The notes under the pieces were generated by a model, which worked only from the letters and a program-made list of their open reading frames with translations, searched no databases and was not told the origin of the DNA. A stretch of DNA of 64,000 bases, taken from positions 10,301,527-10,365,526 of the forward strand of contig CM043870.1 of NCBI GenBank assembly GCA_023846275.1, written 5' to 3'. Numbering within the stretch: the first letter of the stretch is position 1; every line of letters begins with the position of its first letter. This DNA comes from Vanilla planifolia. Its lineage: Eukaryota; Streptophyta; Magnoliopsida; Asparagales; Orchidaceae. This document shows positions 27,000 through 39,059 of this stretch, piece by piece. The position numbers were made by a program, and so were the translations under genes.

Positions 27000-28145
27000 A
27001 CAATTCAAGTGAAAAGCTAGAAAAACGATAGGGGAAGAGGAGTGACCATGATCATGGGATCAAATATAGATTCATTCAATCATTAAATAATTCACAATTG
27101 AGAAAGAATCAAGGGAGGTGAAAAACTACAAAATCTATCAAGTGGCACCATTTGGTGCCACTAGTGCATGCATCTTCTTGTAGAAGCTCACTCCACACGT
27201 GCAGATCTCATAGCCACTCAAGAAGCACTAGCATGTGTGGCATGATATGACATGCACATGATGTCAGTGCACACGACAACACAGAACCATTGCATGTGCA
27301 TCACACGCATACTTTGGTACACCCACCATTTGACTACACCAACCATTGCATTTGATTCACGTGTATAATAAGTAAACCCACCAGATGATGCAAAATGAAT
27401 TCATGTAGTTGGGCATTGTTTGTGTGCACAAGCAACATAATAGCACGGTCCATGCAAATGGGGTAGTGCACTAACACTAATGAGCCCTTGTAGCATAGAT
27501 TTTTATAGTGATAATTTGTTTTGGTCAACGTCTCATGAAACTTGTGCAAAATAAAATAATATAAATTTTGTACTAAATTATTGTATCAAAATCTCTATGA
27601 AAGTGACCAGAAAGATGAATAAGCAATTGGATCCTTTAGGAAAAAGTTTTCTTTGACATTCTCATGATTCAATTCCATTGTTGCAACTTTAAAACAAGAT
27701 TTGTTATTAATGGCTCACAGTAAGATGTTTATAAATAGATCAACACTAGAAAAGGGACACCACTAATAAGGAAACATCCAATCATTGAGCCATTGAGAGA
27801 AAAAAACTAAACTATAGTAAGAATTTCTAAAAAAAGTTATGAAAGGGGATTTAGAAAATGCATGAAGAATCGAGACAAATTTTGAGAATTTACTATATTT
27901 GAAGGGGAAAAGGAGAGAGAGAGAGAGAGAGAGAGATGGAAGAAGTGGAAGGGGCAACTATTCAAGGAATGAAAAAATAAATTATGCAACTATGTATGAA
28001 AGAGTGAGAGATAGGGAAATTGTGAGAAGAAATGGAAAAACTTTAGGAATGAGTTTGAGTGGATGTAGTGGGAAATAGATAAAAGAAATTTTTGGGATTT
28101 AGAAAATATTTCAAGAGTAAACTATCATGAGGAATTTGGAGGTTT
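27000..28145 (+). repeat. Possible LTR, related in layout to family B
   Basis: A block at about 27,150-27,450 is dense in GCATGTG, GTGCACA and CACATG words, like the U3 part of LTR B at 42,200-42,480. It is followed by a TATAAATAG box at about 27,731, a GA microsatellite, and a TTGGTATAAC stretch at about 28,146 that loosely resembles an initiator-Met primer-binding site. No second copy with clear alignment was found, so this is tentative. Confidence 0.28.
27913..27936. repeat. GA microsatellite, 12 units
   Basis: An uninterrupted run of GA dinucleotides. Confidence 0.95.
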
Positions 28146-31100
28146 TGGTATAACTTCTTGGAGCTAAAGGGGAAGAGGTAGAATCAAATACCCATGTGAA
28201 AAAGGGAAGAAAAGGAAAAACGTTTGACTTAAAAAATTTGAAATAAGGTATGGAACCAAGAGTTCTCTTAAAGAATAACCACTACAAAAATTTAAGGTAG
28301 ACATCTATGAAACATATGATGGCACTAGTCTTTAGCTATCACTTGTATCCAATTAATAATCTTATCATGATCAAGTTGCTTAAAAAAATAATACATGATA
28401 AAAAATTTCCTTAGGTTTATGCTACATTAACACAAGCATACCAACCCATGTGAGGCCACCATTAGCCCTCATGTGCAACACTACCACACCAACCCCCAAT
28501 CTCTTGGGCCATCTACTTCCACAATAATCATGCATTACCACTATAATATCCCTTATCCAAGTCACACATAACACACAAAAATCTCACTCACCTATTATAG
28601 GAATTTAGCTTCTCAACTACTAAATTGGTGCTTAAGAGAAAATCTTAAGATAACTAAATTGACTCGCCAACTAACCCAAATTAGTGCAAACTAGCTACAC
28701 TAAATTAGCCCTCATGCTATATGTGCCTAACCTAGCACTAAACCATATTGCTTAAAAAAGATCGACCAAAGATTAAACTAGATCAAGAATTCAACTTATT
28801 TTAGATTTAGTTTGGAAACAACTTCTAAAAGAATTTTTATCAAGTTTCAACCAAATTTGTTCACCCATTGGAAATATATGAGGTATATTTTTAAACTTTA
28901 AGCTTAACTTTTTTGCTTTAAAATTAGATTCTGAATCCATATTTATTTTTTTATTATCTCACAAAAATTATCATTCCTAAAACATGTTAATCCTTATATT
29001 CCATAGCCTAAGCTTTCATTGTGACGAATATCTTATAAATAGTTAGCATTTATTAAATTAATACCTATATGAAAACTTTGGCATCACATGTCTTATTTAT
29101 ACATCATGATATATCACCTTTTAGATATTCACATGAATATGACTTGAAGTCATTTTTATGACCCTTCTTAAAAGTTTTTTAAGTTTTGTAATTTATTTGT
29201 ATAATAAAATCTTGTGTCAACTAGATTTGTTAAATCATTAAATATATATCATATTCTACATCTTAAATTATATTCAATTACTTATCATGATGGCACGAAA
29301 ATTAAAGTTACTCGAATATGTCCTATTCCTATCCATTATGAAAATTTTTAAAATAATGTTTGGTATGTCGTAGATATTATGTTATGCCAAGATTCCATTA
29401 TATTTGATCATAATTAGGTGTTTTAAGTAAGATCTTTGTGTGTTAAATAAATTATTTTATCATCATTCCAAATAATCAATAAATTATTTTATATCTACCA
29501 ATTTTTAGCCATCTGAAGAAAACTTGACATTTTTTTTCATTTGCATGTGAACCTCTTGAACTTTTCAAAATTTATCCATTATATAGTCTACTTCACTTGA
29601 AATTTAACAAAAAATTTGAACTTTTTAACCTTGATCCACCTAAGCTTATTTCATTTGAGCCTAAACCAATAGAGTCATCAAAAAAAGAACAAATTGACAT
29701 TGTGTTGTCCCCACAAATTTCATTTTTTTAATTTTATCTCTATTATTAAACATAAATGTTTCTCTATATACATAATAGATTTTCAAGTAATTCAAATTTT
29801 ATTTATATAACATGTTTAGTTTAATTTTCAATATAGAAAGTGCATTTATTTATTAGGGCACATTGATGCCAAAAGTTTCATTTATAGGCTTTAAAAACAA
29901 ATGATCTAGTAAACTAGACATTTTAAATCTTCAAATGACAACTTTTAGATGGGATAAATAGAGTATATATATACAGTTGAATTGTCTAACCTTGTATACA
30001 TTGAGATTACTTGATGTGAAGGATCTATACAAATTGACATTAAATTTCATGAATATCCATTAGATGTACAACCTTGCATGGTAATGTTTTCCTTGGCAAG
30101 GTAGATTGATGTAAAATATGTTGCATTAAGTGGATTAATTGAGCTAATCTAATCTGTCTTATTTGTCTTTTCATTAGTTTATTATACTTTTTGTTATTAT
30201 AATTCGTAATGGGTTACATGTATAAGACTTTCATGATATTTTTATACACATCTTTTATTTTTTAATTTTTTATTAGGAAGAATATTTTTATTATTTTTTC
30301 TTTTAAGTCTAGGTTTCTATCATTTATTATATTTAAACAAATGTTATGGAATGAAAATAGAGGGAGATTATTTTCTTGGCATTGCTTCTTGCCCAAAATT
30401 ATGGTTTTTTTTTATTTTGCATATGTTTACATCTCTAAGTTGTATTCTAGATTCTTTCAAAATATGTTCTAAAGATATTTGAGTTATAATTTGTTATTAC
30501 TCTCTATCTTCCTCACTGTTGCCATCTTCTATCTTAGATCTTATTATAGGAATTCATCCTAACTCATCCTTCATCATTTCTAGTACCAAAGAAGATTGAG
30601 ATTAAGGAGTGGCTACAAGATAGGGAAATAAGATGTATTTGTTTGAGATTAAGGAGATGGCATGATGGCAAAAGGATGGTATTATTGCAATAGTGAAAAA
30701 AAGTCGAGACATGTGTGTTAGGATGGAAGATTTGATCTAACAGTAGGTTAAGGAAGAGGGAATGGATGGGGCCTCGAAACTTGCAATGATGACGAGACAA
30801 GTAGAAGTCAGAACTGAACTGAGGCGCAATGGCAAGGAGTTGAGGGAGGTGAATGATGCTTGGAATGCCATGATCATAATGGTGCAATGCAAACAATAAT
30901 GGAAAAAAACTTAAAGGTTGGATCATGATCTTGGTAGGTTGAAGCTAATTATGACTTCTCAAGAGATTTTGCTTATGCACACATGCACTAAAGAAACCTT
31001 AGTTATGCTCAAAGTGACATCATACCTAAAAATCTTCCATTATTTATTCCATAGCAAGAGCTTAAATAGATTATAAAAAATAGCTTAAATAGAAATATAA

Positions 31101-31216
31101 AGACATTTATAATCTTTAATCTAAAACTAACAAAACAAAAGAAAAATAATAAATAATAACACTACAAATGAAAGCCTGAGCCTTAAGAGACTAATAGATC
31201 AAGAACTAAGGTTTTT
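28146..31216. other. AT-rich spacer, nothing recognised
   Basis: About 3 kb without a supported gene. A minus-strand open frame of 120 codons at 30,564-30,926 lies in a slightly GC-richer patch but shows only low-complexity hydrophobic and His/Leu-rich sequence, with no motif. It is not called as a gene. Confidence 0.4.
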
Positions 31217-32800
31217 GATGATAATAACACCAATAGAGTGAGATGCTAATGTGTTACTTAATGCACATAAATTATTATAAGATAAGTAATCTATAAATAA
31301 CTTTGGAGCTTCAACAAGCTTATGAGAAGTGTTCAAGTGAAGCTCAAGCAAAAGATTAAAGTGCAGAATAAGTGATTAATTAATAGAGGATCTCAAGAAC
31401 ATTAGTGATTGTAAAGACATCTTAAGCATGTATGAGAACTCAATATTAAGGTCAAGGAAGACACTTAAAGCTTGTGAAGAAGGAGAACACTGTACTAAGC
31501 AAAGAATTAAGATTAATTTTAAGAGAAATTTTTGTGAGTACATTTTTGTTTAAGTTGATCTTATATTGCTCAAATTGCATCATGTTTTCAAAATTAAGTA
31601 AAAAGTCATCATTTGCATGCATCTACATTTTTATTTTAAGAAAAAAGGTTTTCAAAACCTGTCTAATGCCACGGGAATGCACAAGTTCTAAGGCAAAAGT
31701 TGCTACATATTGCTATATCTAAGTACACATAACTTAAGACTATTGTGCACATGGAACATTTGACTATAGATTGTATGCTATCACATAGCATACAATATGC
31801 AAGGTAGGACCACACAAAATAGAGATTTGCAGATTGTACACTAAGACATGATATATTACACTCAAGATAATTTTGTGCATTCCAAAGAATTACATATAAT
31901 GGATGATTTTTTGCATACAGTACATTCATTTTGCTAAGTTCAATTAATCGTTTGGGTTTAAGAAAACTTATTAAGCTATTTGTGAATATGTCCAAATATT
32001 TTTAAATCTTTTTGACCTTTTTATAAGCATTCCTAATAGCATAATGTCACTTGGAATCTTTTGGATCAAATCAAGAAAAGTTTAAATTGATTTAAGAAAA
32101 ATAAGCCATATGTTAGAATTTTTAAGAGTTAATTCTCTTATTTGGTTCTTTAATCAATCAAGCACTTCAAAGATCTTATTGCAATATTTTCTACTTCATT
32201 CTCTTAGCTTCAAATGTTTGCAAACATCACTAACCTACTACTATCTATTGGAAGGCTTATAGAAAAGGCCAAGAAGCATATGTGCAATTCATTTCTTCAT
32301 CTTAAATATGCTTCATTAACTTTGAAAAAGTTTCTTTCAATGTAAATTTATTACAATCCATATGTTTATTAAATTGTAGTAAATTTATAACTTTCTTAGA
32401 AAAAAAGAAAGTGAAAGTTTCTTTATTGTGAGGCATTTTTTGAATTGTTAATTGTGTAGAGTGAATAGACCTACTCTAGGATGTTAATGTGTAAAGAGAA
32501 GTGTTCCCATATCTATGTGTTAGAAGTGTGGAGAGAAGTGACCCCATCCATAGAAGTGTGGAGAAATGTTCTGATTTAACTTTTGAAAAGAATGGAGAAT
32601 TTGTTAAAGTTCGTGATAGCCTTAAGAAAAACACTAGTATTTATTTAACCAACAATTGTGCCAAAGGAGAGATAAAGAAAGAGAGATAAGCCCACATATA
32701 ACATGGATTGGGGGTTGGCATAAGTTTACTTAGGTAAGGATTGAACAATTTAAAAACCTTTGTGCAATTTTCATCTGTGCAACTTTTTTCTTTTCTTGCT
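31217..32800 (+). repeat. Copia-type LTR (probable solo LTR)
   Basis: The stretch begins TGATGATAATAACACC after a TTTT run. It ends with a block order typical of plant Copia LTR R/U5 regions: GAAGTGTGGAGAGAAGTGA repeats at 32,522-32,563, then a CTTAAGAAAAACACTAGTA block, then a block ending GGGGGTTGGCATAAG, then a T-rich tail. The lineage resembles SIRE-type LTRs by general appearance only. No pol or gag region adjoins it in phase, so a solo or orphan LTR is likely. Borders are approximate. Confidence 0.45.
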
Positions 32801-33039
32801 TTTTTAGTTGCTTAGAATGTGAATGTTTTACAACAATGTTGGAACTAATTTGAGATCTTAAAAATATGATTTTTGTAGGAAACATTTTGTACTCAATTCT
32901 CCTCTGTCATGAGTGTACCTTTGGGACAAACAAGGAATATAACAAGAAATTCATCATATCTCTTATATATGATCATTTACAACCCAATATCTTAAATAGA
33001 GTCAATAAAGAATAAAAGTTTTCCATTTTTTGTAATTTT

Positions 33040-34344
33040 GATTAATAAACAATCCAAGATTGATTATGAACTTGGACATTTTTCATCTTAGGCTCTTTTA
33101 AATTCTCTTGTTGTGTTGTAACTACCACCTTACCAGCAAAGAAGTTCATGCGATCTGTGAACATGGATCTATCGATGCCATTTGGACCTGCTAACAAAGT
33201 AGTTTTTTTGACCCATGAATGCACATGGATCCATCAATGCTACACCAACTGGTAAGCTCAACTTGCTAGAAAAGTAGTTCACATGACACACGAATGCACA
33301 CAGATCAACTAATGTTGCATCAACCCTCTAACAAAATAGTTTGTGCAGCCCATGATTGCACATGAATCCACCAATGTTATGCCAACCCTAAGTTATTTGT
33401 GTGACCCATGAACTAAAGAAAAACTATCAACATCACACTCAACCCATTGACTGAACTAGCAACATGCCAACTTAGATTCAACCCATGACAATCATACAAA
33501 TTTGGCCAACACTGAACTGAAAAATGTAGCTTTTCAAAAAGCTATTTAGCAATAGCCTAGACCATAGATTTTAGAAATGAAATGGCAACTTTTTAGAAAT
33601 ATTTTGAAAACAACTAATGATCATCAATTTTGTACTATTATTTTCTTTTTTTATTCATATGTTTTCCTTTAGCCCTCTACAAAAGGGGAGGTCTACGTTT
33701 TAGAAAGGATGAATTGTTCATTAGTGAAGTTTCTAGTTTTTATTGCATCTTATTAGATCTTAGCATTAATCATAATAAGAACTCTAATGTGCTAATTCAT
33801 TGGGACTCTAGTACTAAGAGGAGTGTGTGGCCCAAATAATAAGACATCATGTCAGTTTATCTTCAAACACGATAATAATGATTTCTTACTATCATTTAGT
33901 CACCTCTATCATCTTCAAACTTTATTTATGAATTCCAATTATGGATTCCTTCCCCCTCTTCACACCTTAATTTTATTACATGTTTTGATTACTTTAGTGT
34001 GTAACTATCTCATTACTCCAATTTATTTTGTGAGGCTTAATAAAACGTTTAAATTCATTTAATCTATGCTAGTGTGACTTTTAATTCATTCCTGCCTTAT
34101 CTCAAGGTCAGTTTTATTACCCCCTTTTTGAATAGCCCATCTTAATGTCTTCAAAGATATTATTGACCTAACATACAAAGAAACTATGTTGCTCTCAAAC
34201 CTTTTTTAGCTAAGATTACCCTGAATTAATATCTATTACATGTTGCCTTTTTGGGGTTTCATGTACTTATCTTATACACTTTTTTTGCTTCCTTGGTTAG
34301 TCTTTAAGTTACTCATTATAGTTTATAATGTCCATCTAACATCA
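33040..34344 (+). repeat. 5' LTR of Reina-like element
   Basis: Ordered similarity to 37,620-39,053: a U3 with direct subrepeats, a CACTCAACCCATTGAC block, the shared CATCATGTCA(G/A)TTTATCTTCAAACAC block (about 33,843 here, 38,500 in the partner), and a TACATGTTGCCTTTTT block near the end. The 3' border is set where similarity stops, followed by AGTATTGGAGCTCAG, a degraded primer-binding site. The 5' border is approximate. Confidence 0.65.
33138..33410. repeat. U3 subrepeats inside the 5' LTR, four to five units of 58-75 bp
   Basis: Units start AAAGAAGTTC (33,138), AAAGTAGTTT (33,196), AAAGTAGTTC (33,271) and AAAATAGTTT (about 33,333). Each continues with a CCATGAATGCACATGGATC-like block and an AATG(C/T)TACACCAAC-like block. 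A partial fifth unit follows at about 33,393. Related, more decayed units can be traced in the 3' LTR at about 37,855-38,080. Confidence 0.6.
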
Positions 34345-34352
34345 AAGCTAGT

Positions 34353-34364
34353 ATTGGAGCTCAG
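34353..34364 (+). other. Degraded primer-binding site
   Basis: ATTGGAGCTC follows the 5' LTR and loosely matches the initiator-Met tRNA complement TGGTATCAGAGC used by most plant chromoviruses. Only the position and the GAGC core support it. Confidence 0.35.
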
Positions 34365-34559
34365 CTATTTTAGTGATTGTAGTGCATCAAGACCAAAAAT
34401 TCATGTTATATCGATCACCAACTAGAGACCACATTTCAACGTATTAAAAATATGTTAGCCACAACCTGAAATAAGAAGATTTAGTTATGTCCCAAGGTAA
34501 AGTATATTAAGAATTTACCATTATAACTACCATCTAGGCCATGATAATGAGAGATCTCC

Positions 34560-35345
34560 AGTATGTACCTGATATAATAATACCACTCATATCTTATCTT
34601 ATCTAGCTTTCCTTATATTTTCACTAAGTAACCCCAAGGTTTGCCACCCCTTCATGATTTCCAGTAGTCCTCATACCAGGAGCTAATCTACCAAATTTGC
34701 CACATTATAGGATGAACCCTTCTAAATCCCACGAACTTGCCCAACAAGTTTAAGGGTCATTAGACAAAGGCTTTATGTAAGAAAGTCTCAACCCTTGTGT
34801 AGTTCCCATCATTCTAACCTCTAAGAAAGATGATTCATGGTGAATGTGTATTAATAATAGAGCTATTAATAAAATAACTATAAAGTATATGTTTCTTGTC
34901 CCACACTTAGATGAATTATTAGATCAAATGAGTGGAGTATTATTTCTCAAAAATTAACTTAAAAAGTGGATACCACCAAGTTAGGATCAAACCATGGGAT
35001 GAGTAAAAAACTACTTTCAAAATAAGAGATGGGTTATATGAATAGTTAATTATTCTATTCAACCTTTCTAACACCACAAACATGTTTATGAAATACTAAC
35101 CCAAATACTTTTACTCTATTTAATAAAATTTATGATAATTCATTTTGATGATATCTTAATCTTTATTGATACCCTTGAACCCACTTAGAACACCATAAGA
35201 ACATTTTCTTTATATTTGGGGAGAACCACCTTTATGCCAATCCCAAAAAATGTATTTTTGTTACCTATCAAGTGAACTTTCTATGCTTTATAATCTCGAA
35301 TAATGTAGCATTAATTGACCCCAACAAGATTAAGGCCATAATTTA
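34560..35345 (+). mobile_element. Reverse transcriptase remnant of Reina-like element
   Basis: In shifting plus frames: NLPHYRMNPSKSHEL (about 34,698), then ILTSKKDDSW, then [14 protein letters not shown] (34,853-34,895), [10 protein letters not shown], and a block like WDE*KTTFK. The catalytic box reads HFDDILIFI at 35,141-35,167, with both aspartates kept and tyrosine changed to histidine. It is followed by the NVFLLP block. Stops and frameshifts occur throughout. Confidence 0.82.
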
Positions 35346-35900
35346 TTGGCTAACATCTCAGTCTTCCATGATGTTAAGAGTTTTTATGGACTAATGACCT
35401 TTTATAGGAGATTCGATAAGAGCTTTAGTATCATCACTATCCTTATAACCAATTGTATTAGGAAAGAAATTTTCAAATGGACTCCTAAAACTAAGAAAAC
35501 ATTTGAGAAAATTAAAGAAAGTATAACCAAAACAACTATACTCTAACTTCAATACTTTTTCATTATTTTTGAAGTATCTTGTGATACCTCAAGCATAAGA
35601 ATAAGAGCATTCCTTAACCAAGAAGGATGACCAATCACCTATTTTAGTGAATAATTTAATTTGTCTTGAAAGATATACTCTATCAATAACAAAAAAACTT
35701 TACATGATAGTTAAAACCTTAAGACCTTGGAGGCATTATCGCTTTCCCCAAGAATTTATACTTTATTCTGACCATGAGGTTTTAGGTTATCTAAACTCAC
35801 ATAAGAACTTAAAGCCATAATGTGTTAAGTAGGTAGAAATTTTTTAGAGCTACACTTTCATCCTCAAACATAAGCTAGGTGTAGAAAATAAGATTGTTGA
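35346..35900 (+). mobile_element. RNase H remnant of Reina-like element
   Basis: An open frame at 35,346-35,546 includes VKSFYGLMTFYRRF and IFKWTPKTKKTFEKIKES, the connection between RT and RNase H. Next come FEVSCDTSSIRIRAFLN near 35,570, TYFSE, and a segment matching 'YSDHEVLGYLNSHKNLK' near 35,765-35,815, all in the order of Gypsy RNase H. Frames change several times. Confidence 0.8.
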
Positions 35901-36079
35901 TACCCATGCAGTGAGTGAATCTACTTACCATAATATATGTTTCTATTGTTGGCTTTGAAACTCTACTTGATGTGTACCCCAATTACACTAACTTTGGACC
36001 CATTTATAAAGAATAACTTACTAATTTGGCTAATGTCATCTATGATAATACAATTAAAAAGGCTTATCTTTTCGCAAAA

Positions 36080-36929
36080 TACAACTATACTTACTACAAA
36101 CATCACTTAAAGATTTCTTAGTTTAGGAGACACACATAAGAGGACTAGTAAGCCATTTTGAACATGATAAAACTATCATGGCTATTTAACATAGATTTTA
36201 TTAGCCAGGACTAAAATGACATGCTACTCAGATAGTTGTTATATGTATAACTAATGTAGTTACCAGACATCATTCCCAAAATACCATACTTTACACATGA
36301 TTACCAGTATTGTCACAATCATGGTATGAATTTAATATGGATTTTATCCTTTGACTACCTAAAACCCTTTGAATACATGACTCCATCTTCATGGTGGTAG
36401 ATCAATCACAAAAATGGATAGATTCATCACATGCTTCAAACCTTCTTATGCTTCACATAATGTTCAACTATTCTTTAATGAAGTAATAAGGGTTCATAGG
36501 TTGGCCAAGACCATAGTCATAAATAAAGGCATTATTGTACTTTTGGAAGACCCTTTGACATATTATGAGAACAAAGTTAAAATTCTCATATTCCTACCCT
36601 CCTTAAACTAATGATCAAATTAAGATAAAAAATTATAAATAAAAAAATTTATTATGATGTCTTGTATAAGAGAATATAAAGAATTAATATATGATTTTAC
36701 CATATGCAAAACATTCTTATAATAGTTTTGTATGTAGGAATAAGCCCCTTTGAAGCCTACAATGGATATAAATCTCATAGCCCAATTGGCCTAATCTTAA
36801 TACCCATTTAATCATGCACATCTATATATACACAAGAGTTTGCACAACATATTAAAGATAAAATAAACCTCAAAAATGAGTAATATAAAATATTAGTCAA
36901 TACATGTTACATGCATAAGGAAGTCTTAA
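36080..36929 (+). mobile_element. Integrase remnant of Reina-like element
   Basis: A zinc-binding region resembling HFEHDKTIMA appears near 36,155-36,190. A core start, with MTPSSWW before DQSQKWIDSSHAS, lies near 36,378-36,450. A C-terminal FEAYNGYKSHSPIGL segment, matching 'SPFEVVYGFKPLTPLDL', lies near 36,750-36,795. The open frame at 36,414-36,611 covers part of the core. Stops and frameshifts inactivate it. Confidence 0.75.
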
Positions 36930-37287
36930 AAGGAGATTATTTGATTGTCTGAATTAGGTTCAATAGATTTTCACTAGGAACCCTATACAAGTTACTTGCA
37001 AAAAGTGTCAATCTATTATGAATCTTAGAAAAAGTTGAACCAAATGCATACAAAGTGAGGTACCACATGACTATGGCATTAATAATATTTTTAACATCTT
37101 AGATTTAGAAAGAGATTATGTGATGGTCTGAATTAGGTTCAAAAGATTTTTCAATAGGAACTTTGTAGAATTTACTTACAAGAAGTGTCAATCTATTATG
37201 AATCTTAAAAGAAGTTGAACCAAATGCATACATAATGAGCTACCACATGACTATGGCATCAATAATATCTTTAACATCTCAGATTTA
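36930..37287 (+). repeat. 179-bp tandem duplication in the integrase C-terminal region
   Basis: The segments 36,930-37,108 and 37,109-37,287 are two copies in tandem, clearly similar along their full length. Shared blocks include TCTGAATTAGGTTCAA, AGTGTCAATCTATTATGAAT, GTTGAACCAAATGCATAC and TACCACATGACTATGGCAT. The step of 179 is not a multiple of three, so the second copy shifts the reading frame. In translation the unit covers the region resembling VEPNAYKV before the chromodomain. Confidence 0.85.
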
Positions 37288-37615
37288 GTAGCTTAGAAAG
37301 AGTCTATTGTGATTCTATATGAGCCATTTGAGCTAACATCAACATCCCTTGAGAGTGAATCCTTACTTAGGTGCACACCAGTATATTATGTAAGAAGAGT
37401 GAATAGATTCAAAGAATACTAGATGAACAAACTATGCTAACAAAAAATCATAGTCATTAGAGGTATTTTAGTTATTAAAAAAGATAACTAGACATTAAGG
37501 ATACCTAGATCACAAGAGAAGAGTTACAAAAACTAAACCTAGAAGCATTAGAGACTTACAAAAGTCAATCTAGAGTAGTTGACTCATGAAAGACGAGTTT
37601 TCTCACTCTAATGGA
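37288..37615 (+). mobile_element. Chromodomain region of Reina-like element
   Basis: Broken frames match the end of a chromovirus polyprotein: RYLVIKKDN near 37,460, then a block like SQEKSYKN*T*KH matching the 'EELQKLDPELLE' chromodomain helix, then a tail before the 3' LTR. The GGAATTGG run just before 37,619 is the probable polypurine remnant. Confidence 0.6.
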
Positions 37616-37618
37616 ATT

Positions 37619-39053
37619 GGTGATAACACTAATTATTATCAAGCTTTTTGACACCTAAGAGCCAATTAGGCATGCACAAGCACTTACAAAGAATTATGGT
37701 ATCCATTTTTCATTTACAAAGTCAAGACAAAGTCTAAAAATGCATTATGGGTCAACCCAACCCCATTTAATAACGGCCTACTCATACTACATTTAACCAA
37801 AATAGTTGGACAAATAAGTCTTTTGAGTTTATTTTGGATCACAAATCTATGCAACCCAGAAGTGCACACATATCTGATGAAGCCATGTCGACCTCCCAAC
37901 AATGTAGTTTATATTACTCATAAATGCACACAAATTTGTTGGTGACATGTTCACTTGCTACTCTAATGAGCTAGAAAAATGGTTCATATGCTTACAAACT
38001 CTCACAAATCCACCAACATTCTACTAAGCTACTAATCTATCCCATTAACAAAGCCATTCATGCAAACCACAAACAAACATGAAACTACCAACATCATGCT
38101 CAACTTATCTACCCAAATCACAACTTTTCGACCCACATTTGACCTGCAAAAAATCACACAAATTTGGTAAGTGTTGAATCAAAAATAAAACTTTCCAAAA
38201 GCTATTTTGTAACTACTTTGACCAAAGAATTTGGAATAAAAATGATAGGTTTTATGAAAGTTGTTTGGTAATAGGTTTCGATCATAAATATTGTACTTTT
38301 ATATTTTTTTATACTTTTTTCTTAGACTCTATATAAAAAAAGGAAGCCTACCCTTTGGAACAGATGAATTTTGTATGACTGAAGTCTTCACTTTCCTTTG
38401 CATCTTGTTAAGGTCTTAATGTTGATCACAAAAAATCTGACATGTTGATTTATTAGGGTTCTGATATTAAGAGGAGGGGTAAGAGGCCCAAGCGATAAGA
38501 TGTCATGTCAACTTATCTTCAAACACTATGACAATGCCTTCCTCTCATTGCCAGCATATTGGTTTCCTTTACTAAGTCATTTTTAGTTTTACTTAGATTT
38601 TATCACCTCTTCCTTTTTTAGACATTATTTCTGAATTCTATTTATTAGTGCCTTCTCTACTATCTACAACTCGATTTCCTTACATGTTTGGATCACTTGG
38701 AATTTCATTACCTTGTTACTCCAATTTTTTATAAGACTTTGTAAATTATTTAAAAGCTTTTAATATGTTCCCATGTGACATTTACTTTTCCTTACTTTAT
38801 CTCAATATGTATTTTATTAGCCCATTTTTTAGTACCTCATCTCTATGTTGTTGAAGAGATTATGAGCTTAACATATAAAGTGACCACTATGTTACTTCCA
38901 ACCTCTTCTTGGCTAAGATCACCTTAGATGGATATCTCTTACATGTTGCCTTTTTTGAGTTTAACATATTTATCTTTTATACTTTTTTTTGAATATTTGT
39001 AAGTTAATCTCTAAGTTATTCATTATAGTGTACAATATCTATCCAATATCACA
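37619..39053 (+). repeat. 3' LTR of Reina-like element
   Basis: It begins TGATAACACTAATTATTATC after a purine-rich stretch and ends near TATCACA. It aligns in order to the 5' LTR, including the ACATCATGCTCAAC, GAGGCCCAAGCGATAAGATGT and TTACATGTTGCC blocks. Many substitutions and indels separate the two LTRs, so the insertion is old. Confidence 0.65.
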
Positions 39054-39059
39054 TCCTAT

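Larger units (their letters stand above)
33040..39053 (+). mobile_element. Reina-like chromovirus (Ty3/Gypsy), gag/protease-deleted, with both LTRs
   Basis: Two diverged LTRs of about 1.3-1.4 kb bracket a broken pol. The polyprotein order is RT, RNase H, integrase, chromodomain, the Ty3/Gypsy order, and wording such as [20 protein letters not shown] and NPSKSHEL fits the Reina lineage. Only about 200 bases separate the 5' LTR from RT, so gag and protease are missing. Many stops and frameshifts are present, so it is inactive. A 179-bp tandem duplication lies in the integrase/chromodomain region. The LTRs are longer than is usual for Reina elements, so lineage assignment rests on pol only. Confidence 0.8.

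Noticed and set aside
30564-30926. 120-codon minus-strand open frame
   Set aside because: Low-complexity hydrophobic and His-rich sequence with no motif, no splice context and no GC or codon signal of a gene.
33138-33410. Regularly spaced repeats suggestive of a CRISPR array
   Set aside because: Units are diverged throughout with no conserved repeat/variable spacer pattern, and they sit in a plant LTR. The same applies to 59,790-60,052.
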